DNA of 64,000 nt from Methylobacterium hispanicum (GCF_022179285.1 NZ_BPQO01000004.1:1-64000), one strand, 5' to 3'. Shown: positions 40,135 to 50,198, counted from the first letter of the stretch. Notes: generated by a model not told the origin, from the sequence alone. Made by a program: numbers and translations.

Positions 40135-42723
40135 ATGGAAACCATCGCCGGCATCGTCACGCACGTCCGCAAGAAGCCCGAGGAGGGCGGCAGCGGCCTC
40201 TACGTCGTCCGCTACGAGACCGCCGGCGGCATGGTCGAGGCGAAGGCCTCGTCGCGCTCGCTCGCGCTTGAGGTCGGCGACTGGTTCCTGGCCCGGGGGG
40301 AGTGGCGGCCGAACGTCTTCAGGGGCAGGACCGAGCACATCTTCAACGCCGTATCGGTGAAGCCGGACCTGCCCGCCACGCGGGACGGTGCGGTCGTCTT
40401 CCTCTCGCGCATCTTCGAGGCCGGCCGCCACGGCGCGACGCCGGCCTCGATCCGGGCGTTCGTCGAGGCGCACGGCGCCGCCGCCTGCCGCAAGGCCGAG
40501 CAGAACCCGGAGATCCTGACCGGGATCACGTCCGACCCGGCGCGCTTCCGCGGGTTCATCCTGGCGGACTGGGCACGCCGGCTCTCGAACCGCCGCGCGG
40601 TGGTGGCGATGTCCAAGGCGGGCGTCGACGACCACGCGATCGGGCGCATCCTCGAGGCCTACAAGGACGACACCTGGAAGGTGCTGCGCGAGAACCCCTA
40701 CGTCGTCTCGCGGGTCCCCGACGTCGGCTTTCCGAACGCGGACAAGCTCGGCTCCGACATGGGTATCCCGCCCGGGGACGAGCGCCGCATCGAGTCCGCC
40801 GTCCTCTCCGCACTCGACCGGGCCCGGAGCGAGGGATCGACGGGGCTGCCCGCCGTCCGGGCGAGCGAGGAGGCCGCGGCCCTGCTCGGCCGGGACGCCG
40901 GGACGACCGGGCAGGTCGAGAACTGGCTCCTGGCGGCCGCGGGCCGCAGGGATGGACCGGTACGCGTGGACCGGTCTCCGAAAGGCTTCGTCGTCCACCT
41001 GCCCGAGATGCTCGTGGCCGAGGCCTACGTCGCGCGCCGGATCGTGGACATGCTGCGGGTCCCGCCCGCGCACGCGCCGGAACGCGTCTCCGCGGCGATC
41101 GAGCGCGTCTTCGCCGGAAACCGGAAGTTCGCCCGTTTCGACGCCGTCCAGCGCGAGGCGGTCCGCAGCGCCGCGCTGTCCCAGGTCTTCATCCTCACCG
41201 GCGGGCCCGGCACGGGCAAGACGACCGTCACCGAAGCGCTGATCGCCGTCCTGGAGGACCTCGGCCACCGCCGGATCGATCTCGTGGCACCGACCGGAAA
41301 GGCGGCCAAGCGGGCCTCCGCCGCCACGAAGCGGAAGGCCTCGACCCTGCACAGGCGGCTGCTCGCCCGGGAGGACAAGAGGACGGGCGGCAGCATGTTC
41401 GGCGTGAACCGCGAGAATCCGCTGCCGGCCGGCACCGTTCTGCTCGTCGACGAGACCTCGATGATCGACGCCCAGACGATGGCCGCGGTGGTCGACGCGC
41501 TTCCGCCCGACGGGCGCCTCGTCCTGATCGGCGACCCGCACCAGTTGCCCTCCGTCGGGGCCGGCAACGTCCTGGCGGACCTGCTGTCCGCCAGGACCGG
41601 CAACCGTCCTCTCGTTCCGTCGGTCGGTCTCGCGAACATCTACCGCCAGGAGGAGACGTCCAGCATCGCCCGGGAATCCCGCACGGTGAAGGACGGCAAG
41701 GTGCCGTTCATGGACAACAAGGTCCGGGGCGGTCTCGCCTTCTACGAGCACGACGCGTCCGGCATCGCCGACGAGGTCGTCCGGCTCGTGACGGGGCCGA
41801 TGCGGACCCAGCTCGGTCTCGATCCCGCGCGCGACGTCGCGGTCATGAGCCCGCAGGCCCCCGGCCCGGCGGGTACGTGGGACCTGAACGCCCGGCTTTC
41901 GGCGGCCCTCAATCCCGGGGGCCGCGCCATCGAGGGCGTCTTCCACGGGCCGCGGGACGATCCCAAGATGCCCCTGCCGCGGGTCGGCGACCGTGTGATG
42001 GCGACGCGGAACGACGAGGAGAACGACGTCTTCAACGGCGACGTCGGAACCATCGTCGGCGTCGAGGACCGTTCGACCGAGGGCCGTCAGCGCCGGGTGA
42101 TCAAGGTGGCCTTCGACCCCGACGCTGCCGGAGCGCGTCCGAAGATCGTCGAGCACCCGGTCTCGCGCTGGCGCGAGCTGATCCTCGCCTACGCCTGCAC
42201 GATCCACAAGATGCAGGGCTCGCAGGCGACCGCGGCCGTGATCGTCGCATCGGGAGCGCATGCCGGCATGCTCGACCGTACGATCCTCTATACCGGCTGG
42301 ACGCGCCCCGAGGAGTTGCTCTTCGTCGTGGGGGAGCGGAGCGCCCTCGAGGACGCCGTATCGCGGCGGGCATCCGATCTGCGCTGGACGCGACTCGCGG
42401 AGTTCGTGGAGCGGGCCGCGCTCGAGTGCGGTTTCGCGCCGGCCCGGCGGGAGGCCGCGCGCCCGGCCCAGGCCGTCCCCGTGACGCCGGGGAGCTCGAC
42501 GCCGCCCAGGGTGGTCCCGCCGTCCGTGCCCGGGGCCGGCGTGCCGGCCTCCCTGGGAGGACCGCCGCGCGTCAGGGTCCATCCCTTGCCCGGCTCCGCG
42601 CCCGCAGCCGCTCCGGATGCCGCCGCCGTCCGGCCCGAGCCGGCGCGCGCGGTCCGCCCAGCCGTCCCGCGCATCGTCCTGCCGCGTCCGGCACCTCCCT
42701 CCGGCCCCGGCTTCGGCGGCTGA
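40135..42723 (+). CDS. recD2: RecD2-like ATP-dependent helicase, 862 aa
   Basis: The N-terminal region has an OB-like start and a helix-hairpin-helix stretch (VLRENPYVVSRVPDVGFPNADKLG) typical of RecD2. The SF1B core holds Walker A GGPGTGKTT (356-364), GKAAKRASAAT, Walker B VDETSMID, GDPHQLPSVGAGNVL and motif VI (ACTIHKMQGSQ, then LYTGWTRPEELL). A Pro/Ala-rich tail of 80 residues ends the protein. RecD2 enzymes unwind DNA 5' to 3'. Here it heads the run of recombination and transfer genes up to 50841. GAAGGACC precedes the ATG. Confidence 0.9.
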   Translation: METIAGIVTHVRKKPEEGGSGLYVVRYETAGGMVEAKASSRSLALEVGDWFLARGEWRPNVFRGRTEHIFNAVSVKPDLPATRDGAVVFLSRIFEAGRHGATPASIRAFVEAHGAAACRKAEQNPEILTGITSDPARFRGFILADWARRLSNRRAVVAMSKAGVDDHAIGRILEAYKDDTWKVLRENPYVVSRVPDVGFPNADKLGSDMGIPPGDERRIESAVLSALDRARSEGSTGLPAVRASEEAAALLGRDAGTTGQVENWLLAAAGRRDGPVRVDRSPKGFVVHLPEMLVAEAYVARRIVDMLRVPPAHAPERVSAAIERVFAGNRKFARFDAVQREAVRSAALSQVFILTGGPGTGKTTVTEALIAVLEDLGHRRIDLVAPTGKAAKRASAATKRKASTLHRRLLAREDKRTGGSMFGVNRENPLPAGTVLLVDETSMIDAQTMAAVVDALPPDGRLVLIGDPHQLPSVGAGNVLADLLSARTGNRPLVPSVGLANIYRQEETSSIARESRTVKDGKVPFMDNKVRGGLAFYEHDASGIADEVVRLVTGPMRTQLGLDPARDVAVMSPQAPGPAGTWDLNARLSAALNPGGRAIEGVFHGPRDDPKMPLPRVGDRVMATRNDEENDVFNGDVGTIVGVEDRSTEGRQRRVIKVAFDPDAAGARPKIVEHPVSRWRELILAYACTIHKMQGSQATAAVIVASGAHAGMLDRTILYTGWTRPEELLFVVGERSALEDAVSRRASDLRWTRLAEFVERAALECGFAPARREAARPAQAVPVTPGSSTPPRVVPPSVPGAGVPASLGGPPRVRVHPLPGSAPAAAPDAAAVRPEPARAVRPAVPRIVLPRPAPPSGPGFGG

Positions 42724-42738
42724 AGGCATGGATCCTCT

Positions 42739-42807
42739 TTGCCGACCGGATTTATCGGGGTAGGGTCGTTCCGGTCATTCCTTCGTGAGGCCGGAACACG
42801 TTCCTTG
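42739..42807 (+). promoter_or_regulatory. promoter with TTCCTTC elements before the exonuclease gene
   Basis: TTGCCG (42739-42744), 17 nt, AGGGTC (42762-42767), 10 nt, TTCCTTC (42778-42784), then a second TTCCTTG (42801-42807) directly before the ATG. Confidence 0.45.
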
Positions 42808-43380
42808 ATGTTCGCCGCGTTCGACACCGAGACGACGGGGACGCCCGCGCCCGGCCTGCCGCTACGACATCCCCGTCAGCCGCGGGTCGTCGAGATCGGC
42901 TGCGTGCTCTACCGTCCCGACGGCGAGGTGGTCGACACCTTCCGCAGCTTCCTGCGGCCGGACGGATTCACCATCCCGATGGAGATGCGAGACCTTCACG
43001 GCATCACCGTGTCGGCCGCGCGCCGCCAAGGAATCCCGGCGGCGGAGGCTTTCGGACGCCTCAGGGCGTTCCTTGCCGGGGCGGGGCGCATCGCGATCCA
43101 CTTCGTTCCCTTCGACGCGACGATGGTGGCGATCGAGATCGCGTTCGGCTCGCCCGACCCCTTCGGGCCCGGCCGCGAGTTCGCCTGCACCTCGGCCGCG
43201 GCCGGGGCCGCCGTGCGCGGGGGAGGGCATCTCGCCCTGGACGAGGCCTGCGCAGGCCTTCTCGGCCGTCCGCCCCGGCGCCACCACAGGGCTCTTCCCG
43301 ACGCCCTGGACGCGATGGATCTGTCCCTCGCGCTCGAACGGTCGGGGCACCTGCGAACATTCGATCCGGAGCGCCCCTGA
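42808..43380 (+). CDS. DnaQ-like DEDDh 3'-5' exonuclease, 190 aa
   Basis: The exonuclease motifs are FDTETTG (Asp6, Glu8), IHFVPFDATM (middle Asp) and HHRALPDALDAMD (His and last Asp). It is the size of a stand-alone proofreading-type exonuclease and lacks a polymerase or GIY-YIG fusion. It overlaps traU by one base (TGATG), so the two are translationally coupled. The function may be trimming of single-stranded DNA during plasmid replication or transfer. Confidence 0.85.
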   Translation: MFAAFDTETTGTPAPGLPLRHPRQPRVVEIGCVLYRPDGEVVDTFRSFLRPDGFTIPMEMRDLHGITVSAARRQGIPAAEAFGRLRAFLAGAGRIAIHFVPFDATMVAIEIAFGSPDPFGPGREFACTSAAAGAAVRGGGHLALDEACAGLLGRPPRRHHRALPDALDAMDLSLALERSGHLRTFDPERP

Positions 43381-46300
43381 TGGGTCTGACCAGCGTACTC
43401 GGCACCATCGGCTCGATCGCATCGAGCTACGCGCGCAAGCCGCTCACCGCCTTCTCCCAGCTGGAGACCTCGGAGGGCGGCCACACGATCGTCGCCAAGG
43501 ACGGTTCCCTCGCAACCGTGCTGCGCATCGACGGCGTGCGTCAGATCCTCGGCGACGAAGAGCTGGAGCACCTGATCGAGCGCCTGACGGTCCAGCTCAG
43601 CCCGTACTTCGGAAGGCCTGGGCACGCGCTCCAGGTCTGGTTCGCGCGCGATCCGGACCTGTCGGGCCTCGTAGTCCGGAACCTGATGCGCGCTCCGCGG
43701 AACGTGGCCTCCTCGCTCGGCCTCGACTTCGAGGACGTCTTCGATGCCAAGGAGAACCACCTGCCGAACTACGTCGTGGCCGAGGGCTTCCACTTCGTCC
43801 TCTGGACCAGGCTCTCGATCCTGACGAAGCAGGAGCTCCAACGTGCCAAGATCGACACCCGGCCGCCAAAGGGATGGCCCACCTTCGCCGAAGCCCAGGA
43901 CATCAACCGGGCGGTGCGGGCGCTCGTGACGCGCCATCAGTCGTTCGTGGACTCGCTCATGACGGATCTCGGCAACGTCGGCATCCGCGCGGAGGCCCTG
44001 AATGCCGACGTGGCCATCGAGGCGGTCCGCTCCTCCATCTACCCCGATCTCACGGATTCGGGCTGGCTCCCCTCCCTGCCCGGCGGGCCGGTGCCGCGCA
44101 GGCGTCCGGACCTCTCCCCGACCGACGCCAGCCACTATCTCTGGCCCCGACTGGACGATCAGATCTTCGATCGGGAGGCCGAACGGGTGAACCCGCGCAT
44201 CGTGCGCGTCGGCGCCTACAACTTCGCCGGCGTCGACATGGCGGTCGGTCCGCAAGAGGTCCAGAACTTCGCCTACCTGCTCGGCCGCATGATCGACGGC
44301 AACGTCTCGAAGGAGATGCCCTGGCGGTTCTCGGCCCTGATCGAGGGCGAGGGCCTGTCGATGCTGGGCGTCAAAAGCTTCCTGGCGGCCATCTTCACCT
44401 TCACGAACCGCGAGAACCGGGCGATCCGCGAGGCGATCGAGGATCTCAAGGCGCTCGTGGCCGAGGATGGCCTCGTCGTCTGCCGCATGCGCATCTCGTT
44501 CGCGACCTGGGCCCCGGCCGACGACCTCCGCCTGATCGAGGACCGCTCGTCCAGGCTGAAGCGGGCCGTCGAAGGCTGGGGGTACTGCGAGGCCTCCCAG
44601 CTGTCGGGCGATCCGCTGGCGTGCGTCATGTCCTCCGCGCTCGGCCTCGACATCGCCTCGACCGCGCCCGCCGGCGTCCCGCCGCTCCAGGACGTGATCC
44701 GGATGCTGCCCTGGAACCGGGACGCCTCGCCCTGGCCCTTCGGATCCGTGCTCTTCCGGACGGGCGACGGCCGCCCCTGGGCCTATCAGCCGGGGACGGA
44801 GAAGCAGGACGCGTTCATCGATCTCGTCTTCGCGCCGCCCGGCAAAGGCAAGAGCGTGTGGCTGAACACGACCGGCCTCGCGACCTGCCTGTCGCCGGCC
44901 GCGACCACCGGCACGGGCGGCCAGATGCTGCCGCGGGTGGCCATCATCGACATCGGCCGCTCGTCGTCCGGCCTGATCTCGCTCCTCAAGGAGGCGCTGC
45001 CGATCGAACGGCGCCACGAGGTCGCCTACCACCGCCTGCGGATGACGAAGGACTACGCCATAAATCCCTTCGACACCCAGCTCGGCTGCCGCTACCCCCT
45101 GCCCAACGAGAAGGCGTTCCTCGTCAACTTCCTCTCGCTGCTCGGCACGCCCGTGGGGTCGGACCACTCGCCCGAAGGCCTCGCCGACATCGCCGCCAGA
45201 GTGGTCGACGAGGTCTACGCGCGCTTCGACGACAAGAAGATCGCGAACTCGGCACCCAAACGATACGTCCAGGGCGAGGACTTCGAGGTCGACGAGGCGC
45301 TGCGCAGCCGCGGCATCATCGTGCCCGGCGGCGGGTTCACGTGGTGGGACGTGGTCGACGCCCTCTTCGAGCGCGACGCCGAGCGCGAGGCCATTCTCGC
45401 CCAGCGGCGCGCGGTGCCGCTCCTGGAGGACCTGCAGCTCGTCCTGCGCGACGACCGCATCGTCAACAACTTCGGCACGGCCATGATCGGGACGGGCGAG
45501 AAGGTCATCGACGTGTTCGCCCGCATGATCACCGCGGTCTCGGCCGCCTATCCGCTTCTCACGGTGCCGACGCGGTTCGACATCGGCGCGGCCCGCGTGG
45601 TGTCCCTCGACCTGGACGAGGTGGCACCGAGCGTCGGCGATTTCGCCGCGAAGTCGACGGCCATGAGCTACATGCTGGCCCGCTACGCCACGGCCCGCGA
45701 CTTCTATCTCAACGAGGAGATCGTCAACCTCATCCCCGACCTGTACCGCGAGCATCACCGCTCGCGGATCCGACGCATCCGCGAGACCCCCAAGCGGCTC
45801 GTCTACGACGAGTTCCACCGCACGAGCGTCGCCCCTCAGGTGCGCGAGCAGGTGATGATCGACATGCGCGAGGGCCGCAAATGGGGCGTGCACATCGTGC
45901 TCGCGTCGCAGCTGCTGGACGACTTCCCGCGGGAGATGATCAACGTCGCCACCGGCATCTGGATCATGGGCGTCGCCAACGCCGGCAACGCCCGCGAGGT
46001 GGCCGAGCGTTTCGACCTCTCGCGGACGGCCGAGACGATCATCAAGCACCACCTCAACGGTCCCGGCCCCGGCGGCGCGCCGTTCCTGGTCAAGATCCAG
46101 CTCCGCGACGGCCAGCACGAGCACATGCTCGTCAACACGCTCTCGCCCGTGGAGGCCTGGGCCTTCTCGACGACCGCGGAGGACTCGGAGCTCAGGCAGC
46201 GGCTCTACGCGATCCTGGGCCCGAAGGAGGCCCGCAGGCGCCTCGCGGCGCGCTTCAGGACCGGCAGCGCCAAGCTCGAGATCGCCCGCCGGCTGAAGGA

Positions 46301-46454
46301 CGCCTTCGAGCAGGGCAAGATCGGCGACGAGGTCAAGAACGGCATCATCGACCGGATCGTCCTCGAGCTGTCGCCCGAGGCCGCGGCGAGCCGCGGCATG
46401 ACGCAGCCGGAACCGCCCCGCAGGCCGGTGCGCGAGGCAGCCCGCGCCGGCTGA
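43380..46454 (+). CDS. traU: TraU/IcmB(DotO)-type conjugation ATPase, 1024 aa
   Basis: The length and the layout match TraU of IncI1 plasmids and IcmB/DotO of type IVB secretion systems, relatives of VirB4. The Walker A reads APPGKGKS (485-492). The C-terminal RecA-like core has a Walker B-type stretch RLVYDEFHRTS followed by VREQVMIDMREGRKWGVHIVLASQ, and GIWIMGVANAGNA. This cytoplasmic ATPase would power assembly or substrate transfer. It is the clearest sign that the plasmid encodes an I-type conjugation system. No relaxase, coupling protein or DotA/TraY homologue was seen in the window. Confidence 0.85.
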   Translation: MGLTSVLGTIGSIASSYARKPLTAFSQLETSEGGHTIVAKDGSLATVLRIDGVRQILGDEELEHLIERLTVQLSPYFGRPGHALQVWFARDPDLSGLVVRNLMRAPRNVASSLGLDFEDVFDAKENHLPNYVVAEGFHFVLWTRLSILTKQELQRAKIDTRPPKGWPTFAEAQDINRAVRALVTRHQSFVDSLMTDLGNVGIRAEALNADVAIEAVRSSIYPDLTDSGWLPSLPGGPVPRRRPDLSPTDASHYLWPRLDDQIFDREAERVNPRIVRVGAYNFAGVDMAVGPQEVQNFAYLLGRMIDGNVSKEMPWRFSALIEGEGLSMLGVKSFLAAIFTFTNRENRAIREAIEDLKALVAEDGLVVCRMRISFATWAPADDLRLIEDRSSRLKRAVEGWGYCEASQLSGDPLACVMSSALGLDIASTAPAGVPPLQDVIRMLPWNRDASPWPFGSVLFRTGDGRPWAYQPGTEKQDAFIDLVFAPPGKGKSVWLNTTGLATCLSPAATTGTGGQMLPRVAIIDIGRSSSGLISLLKEALPIERRHEVAYHRLRMTKDYAINPFDTQLGCRYPLPNEKAFLVNFLSLLGTPVGSDHSPEGLADIAARVVDEVYARFDDKKIANSAPKRYVQGEDFEVDEALRSRGIIVPGGGFTWWDVVDALFERDAEREAILAQRRAVPLLEDLQLVLRDDRIVNNFGTAMIGTGEKVIDVFARMITAVSAAYPLLTVPTRFDIGAARVVSLDLDEVAPSVGDFAAKSTAMSYMLARYATARDFYLNEEIVNLIPDLYREHHRSRIRRIRETPKRLVYDEFHRTSVAPQVREQVMIDMREGRKWGVHIVLASQLLDDFPREMINVATGIWIMGVANAGNAREVAERFDLSRTAETIIKHHLNGPGPGGAPFLVKIQLRDGQHEHMLVNTLSPVEAWAFSTTAEDSELRQRLYAILGPKEARRRLAARFRTGSAKLEIARRLKDAFEQGKIGDEVKNGIIDRIVLELSPEAAASRGMTQPEPPRRPVREAARAG

Positions 46455-46510
46455 ACCGAACATCCGCCTTTTCCGAGTGGTCGTTCCTTAAGCATCCGTC
46501 CACCCCGGCG

Positions 46511-46554
46511 TTGACGGATGCGGAGGATCGGCCGATCGTTCCTTCTGGAAGGAA
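46511..46554 (+). promoter_or_regulatory. promoter and palindromic TTCCTTC-TG-GAAGGAA over the ribosome-binding site
   Basis: TTGACG (46511-46516), 17 nt, GATCGT (46534-46539). TTCCTTC (46539-46545) and GAAGGAA (46548-46554) face each other two bases apart; the second copy is the apparent ribosome-binding site of the TTG start at 46561. A further TTCCTTA lies at 46484-46490. Confidence 0.45.
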
Positions 46555-46560
46555 TCAACC

Positions 46561-48354
46561 TTGCAGCTCGACGACGATCAGATGCGCGCGGCGACGCATG
46601 CGGGACCGCGTCCCGCCATCGTCATCGCCGGCCCCGGCTCGGGCAAGACGCGCACGCTGATCGGACGCCACCTCCACCTGCACCGCATCGGGGTTCCGCG
46701 CGAGTCGATCCTGATCTCGACCTTCACGGTGAAGGCCGCCCAGGAGGTGCGCGCCCGGCTCGTGGAGGCGCATGGCGACATCGCGGAGACCGAACTCGCC
46801 CGCATGTTCGTGGGAACGTTCCACGGGCTCTGCGTCCGGCTGCTCCGGCGGTTCCATGCGCGGGCCGGGCTGCCCAAGGACTTCCAGATCGTCGCCGGCG
46901 ACGCCCAGATCGCGCTCCTGAAGGATACGGGCCTGACGTGGCACGGCGAGTACGCCGACCTCGCCGACATGATCTCCCGCTGGAAGGATCGTCTCGTCTC
47001 TCCGGCGGAAGCCGCGGCCGAGGCCGCCCGGCGCCAGACGCCCGATCTCGTCCAGGCCGCCGAGATCTATGCCGCCTACGAGCGCGAACTGGCGGAGCGG
47101 GGCGTCTGCGACTTCCCACGCCTCATCATCGCGACCGTTCGGGCGGCCAGCTCGGACGAAGCCGTCCGCTCGTTCCTTCAGCGCCGGTTCCGGCACGTCC
47201 TCGTCGACGAGTTCCAGGACACCAATCGGCTGCAGATCGCGCTGCTCGAGGCCTTGGTGGGGCAGGGCGGCAACCTCTGGGTCGTCGGCGACGACGACCA
47301 AGCGCTCTACGGCTGGCGGGGCGCCGACGTCCGCTACGCCACCGACTTCGGCCGCCGCTTCCGCGGGGGAACACGCTACGTGCTCGCGCGCAACTACCGC
47401 TGCACCCCGGCGGTGGCGGCGGCGGCGAATGCGGTGGTCACGGTGAACACGGTGCGGGTCGAGAAGACGATCCTGCCCATGGTCGAGCCCGAGGACGGCG
47501 ACGGCGTGCACATCGCCGGGTTCGGGGACGACCGCGAGGAGGCGTCCGCGGTGGCCAAGGCCATCGCCCGTCGCCTGCGCGGCGGCGTCCGACCGCGCGA
47601 CGTCGCCGTGCTGTTCCGCTCGGGCTCGCTCGCGCCGGTGGTCCAGGCCGCGCTGTCGCGCGAGAAGATCCCGGTCAGGCTTTCCGGGATCGGCAGCTTC
47701 TGGTCGCTGCCCGAGGTCCGGCTGTTCGTGTCCGTCCTCCGGGTCGCATCGGGATCCGCCTCCGGCGAGGATCGGGATGCGCTGGAGAAGCATCCGCGGA
47801 AGCGCCGGATCGGCGCGTTCCTCCACACGATGAAGGGGGCGCCGCTGGCCTCCGCCGCGGAGCCGGCCTCGAACCTCGTGGCGAACCTCGTGCCCGAAGG
47901 CCTCCCGCCCGACCGGACGGGGCTCTGGATCGAGGCGGCCCAACAGGCCGCCATCGAGGCGGCGGAATGCGGCACCTACGCCCGCTTCTTCGAGCACGTG
48001 GAGGCCTCGTCCGGCACCTCGACCGCAGGCGACGACGAGGAGGCCGTCGTCCTCTCGACCATCCATGCGGCCAAGGGGCTCGAATGGCCGACGGTGTTCG
48101 TCGTCGGCGCCGAGCTCGCCATGCTCCCCCATCACAAGTCCACCGACGTCGAGGAGGAGCGCAGGCTCCTCTACGTGGCCGTCACGCGGGCCATGCGGCA
48201 ATGCCTCGTCAGCTACGCCGACGAGCGCTTCGCCCGGGCCCAGTTCGCCTCGCCCTTCCTCTTCGAGATGGCCGACCGGTGCGATCCCGCCTACCGGATC
48301 GGCTGGCGCAACCGCCCGGTCCGGCCGACCCCGCTGCCCGCGGAGGGCGTCTGA
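46561..48354 (+). CDS. UvrD/Rep-family SF1A helicase, 597 aa
   Basis: Starts at TTG with GAAGGAA 6 nt upstream. Motifs in order: Q-motif LDDDQMRAA, Walker A AGPGSGKT (23-30), motif Ia TFTVKAAQEVR, GTFHGLC, Walker B LVDEFQDTN, GDDDQALYGWRGA, LARNYRC, then in domain 2A VVLSTIHAAKGLEW and LLYVAVTRA. It is slightly shorter than UvrD and probably translocates 3' to 5'. It lies between the TraU ATPase and recJ. The role could be displacement of the transferred strand or repair of plasmid DNA. Confidence 0.9.
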   Translation: MQLDDDQMRAATHAGPRPAIVIAGPGSGKTRTLIGRHLHLHRIGVPRESILISTFTVKAAQEVRARLVEAHGDIAETELARMFVGTFHGLCVRLLRRFHARAGLPKDFQIVAGDAQIALLKDTGLTWHGEYADLADMISRWKDRLVSPAEAAAEAARRQTPDLVQAAEIYAAYERELAERGVCDFPRLIIATVRAASSDEAVRSFLQRRFRHVLVDEFQDTNRLQIALLEALVGQGGNLWVVGDDDQALYGWRGADVRYATDFGRRFRGGTRYVLARNYRCTPAVAAAANAVVTVNTVRVEKTILPMVEPEDGDGVHIAGFGDDREEASAVAKAIARRLRGGVRPRDVAVLFRSGSLAPVVQAALSREKIPVRLSGIGSFWSLPEVRLFVSVLRVASGSASGEDRDALEKHPRKRRIGAFLHTMKGAPLASAAEPASNLVANLVPEGLPPDRTGLWIEAAQQAAIEAAECGTYARFFEHVEASSGTSTAGDDEEAVVLSTIHAAKGLEWPTVFVVGAELAMLPHHKSTDVEEERRLLYVAVTRAMRQCLVSYADERFARAQFASPFLFEMADRCDPAYRIGWRNRPVRPTPLPAEGV

Positions 48355-48359
48355 GACCC

Positions 48360-50198
48360 ATGAACGGAACGTCCGCGACGGCCATGACCGCAGCAGCCCA
48401 GATCCGCCGCCCTTCGCCGCCTCCGCCGTCGGCGGCTCGCCCCGCCTTGGCGGAGGAGGGTGCGCCGCCCTATCCCTACGTGGCAGCGGTTTCCCTGCGC
48501 GGAAACCGCTGGAGCGTGCCCAACGAGTTCGCGGACGTCGAGGCGGACGATCCGCTGTTCCTGCCCAAGCAGATCGCGCTGATGCGCGGCGTCGCCCCAT
48601 CGGACCTCGACACCTTCTTCAAGCCGATGCTGCGCACGAGCATGCCGGACCCGAGCTCGCTCGCCGACATGGACGAGGCGACGGCGCGGATCGCGCAGGC
48701 CGTCCGGCGCGGAGAGACCGTCGGCGTGCTCGGCGACTACGACGTCGACGGCGCCACATCGACTGCGATCATGCTCCGCTGGCTCGGCGCGGCCGGCCAT
48801 ACCAACGCGGTGTACTACATCCCGGACCGCATCCGCGAAGGGTACGGCCCCAATCCCGGCGCCGTCGACGCCATCGCGGAGGCGGGCGCGACGCTCCTGC
48901 TGGTGCTCGACAGCGGCACGCTCGCGCACGGGCCGATCGCGCATGCCCGCGCGAGGGGGATGGACGTCGTGGTGGTCGACCACCACGAGCCGAGCCGCAC
49001 CCTTCCGCTGCCGGACGCCGTTTTGGTGAATCCCAAGCGGCCGGACGACGTCTCGGGCCAGACCGACCTTTGCACCGCCGGTCTCGCCTTCCTGCTCGCA
49101 GTCTCGTTGAACCGCCTGCTCAGGGCGGAGGGCTATTTCGAGCAGCTCGGCATCCTGGCGCCGGACCCCATGGATCTCGTCGGACTGGCCGCCCTCGGCA
49201 CCGTGGCCGACGTGGTCCCTCTCACCGGCCTGAACCGCGCCATCGTGGTCCAGGGACTGCCCAAGCTCGACCGCAACCCCGGCATCCGGGCACTCGTCGA
49301 GGAGACCGGAGAGAGGGTGTTCACGCCCCGCACGGCGGGCTTCGTCTTCGGACCCTGCATCAACGCCGCCGGCCGGATCGACGACACGCGTCTGGGTACC
49401 CTGCTGCTCGCGTCTGACGATCCCGACGAGACGCGCGATACCGCCAAGCGCCTGCGGGAACTCAACGCCCGGCGGCAGGCGATGCAGAAGGAGATGGTCG
49501 AGGCCGCCGTCGCCCGGGCGGCGTCGGCCGAGTTCGCGGCCGATCCCGTGATCGTCATCGAGGATGCCGCTTGGCATCCGGGCATCGTCGGCTTGGTAGC
49601 CGCACGCGTCCGCGAGGCCACCGACAAGCCCGCCGTGGTCGTCGGCGAGTTCGGCAAGGGCTCGTGCCGCTCGGTCGACGGCTTCGACGTGGGTACGGCC
49701 ATCATCCGCGCCCGGGAGCAGGGCATCCTGATCGCCGGCGGCGGTCATCGCATGGCCGCCGGCCTCACGATCGAGGCGGGACGTCTGGACGAGCTGCGCC
49801 GCTTCGTCTGCGCGGAAGCGTTCGATTTCGAGCGGCCGCCGACCGAGGTCGACGTCGTGGCCGAGGCGGGAACGGCCTCCGTCGAGGCGATCGCTCCTCT
49901 GGAGGCGCTCGCACCCTACGGCGCCGGCAACCAGCAGCCGTCCGTCGCCGTGGTCGGCGGCGTCGCGCGGCGCGTGCGGATCCTCAAGGAGCGGCACGTG
50001 AAGCTGCTGCTGGAAGGCCCGGCGGGCTCGACGGAGGCGATCCTGTTCAACGCCGTCGGCACCCGCCTCGGAGACGCCCTGGCGGCGAGCGAGGGCCTGC
50101 CGGTGGACGTTCTCGGCCGGGTCGCCGTGGACGAGTTCAACGCCCAGCCGCGGGTGCAGATCAAGATCGACGACGCGATGATCGCCAGAGCGTCCTGA
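48360..50198 (+). CDS. recJ: RecJ-like single-strand-specific exonuclease, 612 aa
   Basis: The DHH phosphoesterase motifs are GDYDVDG (125-131), LVLDSG and VVDHH (206-209); the DHHA1 motif is GGGHRMAAG near residue 460. An OB-fold C-domain follows. It has an extra 40-residue Pro/Ala-rich N-terminus. RecJ degrades single-stranded DNA 5' to 3' in recombination and repair. It lies 5 nt after the UvrD-like gene, so the two probably act together. A plasmid-borne recJ is unusual but fits the nuclease/helicase group here. Confidence 0.9.
   Translation: MNGTSATAMTAAAQIRRPSPPPPSAARPALAEEGAPPYPYVAAVSLRGNRWSVPNEFADVEADDPLFLPKQIALMRGVAPSDLDTFFKPMLRTSMPDPSSLADMDEATARIAQAVRRGETVGVLGDYDVDGATSTAIMLRWLGAAGHTNAVYYIPDRIREGYGPNPGAVDAIAEAGATLLLVLDSGTLAHGPIAHARARGMDVVVVDHHEPSRTLPLPDAVLVNPKRPDDVSGQTDLCTAGLAFLLAVSLNRLLRAEGYFEQLGILAPDPMDLVGLAALGTVADVVPLTGLNRAIVVQGLPKLDRNPGIRALVEETGERVFTPRTAGFVFGPCINAAGRIDDTRLGTLLLASDDPDETRDTAKRLRELNARRQAMQKEMVEAAVARAASAEFAADPVIVIEDAAWHPGIVGLVAARVREATDKPAVVVGEFGKGSCRSVDGFDVGTAIIRAREQGILIAGGGHRMAAGLTIEAGRLDELRRFVCAEAFDFERPPTEVDVVAEAGTASVEAIAPLEALAPYGAGNQQPSVAVVGGVARRVRILKERHVKLLLEGPAGSTEAILFNAVGTRLGDALAASEGLPVDVLGRVAVDEFNAQPRVQIKIDDAMIARAS

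Noticed and set aside
39058..42729. A 1223-aa open frame on the minus strand
   Set aside because: It is antisense to the RecD2-like and prepilin peptidase genes, Arg/Gly/Asp-rich with no motifs, and explained by high third-position GC of the real genes.
42996..46463. A 1155-aa open frame on the minus strand
   Set aside because: Antisense shadow of traU and the exonuclease; no domain character.
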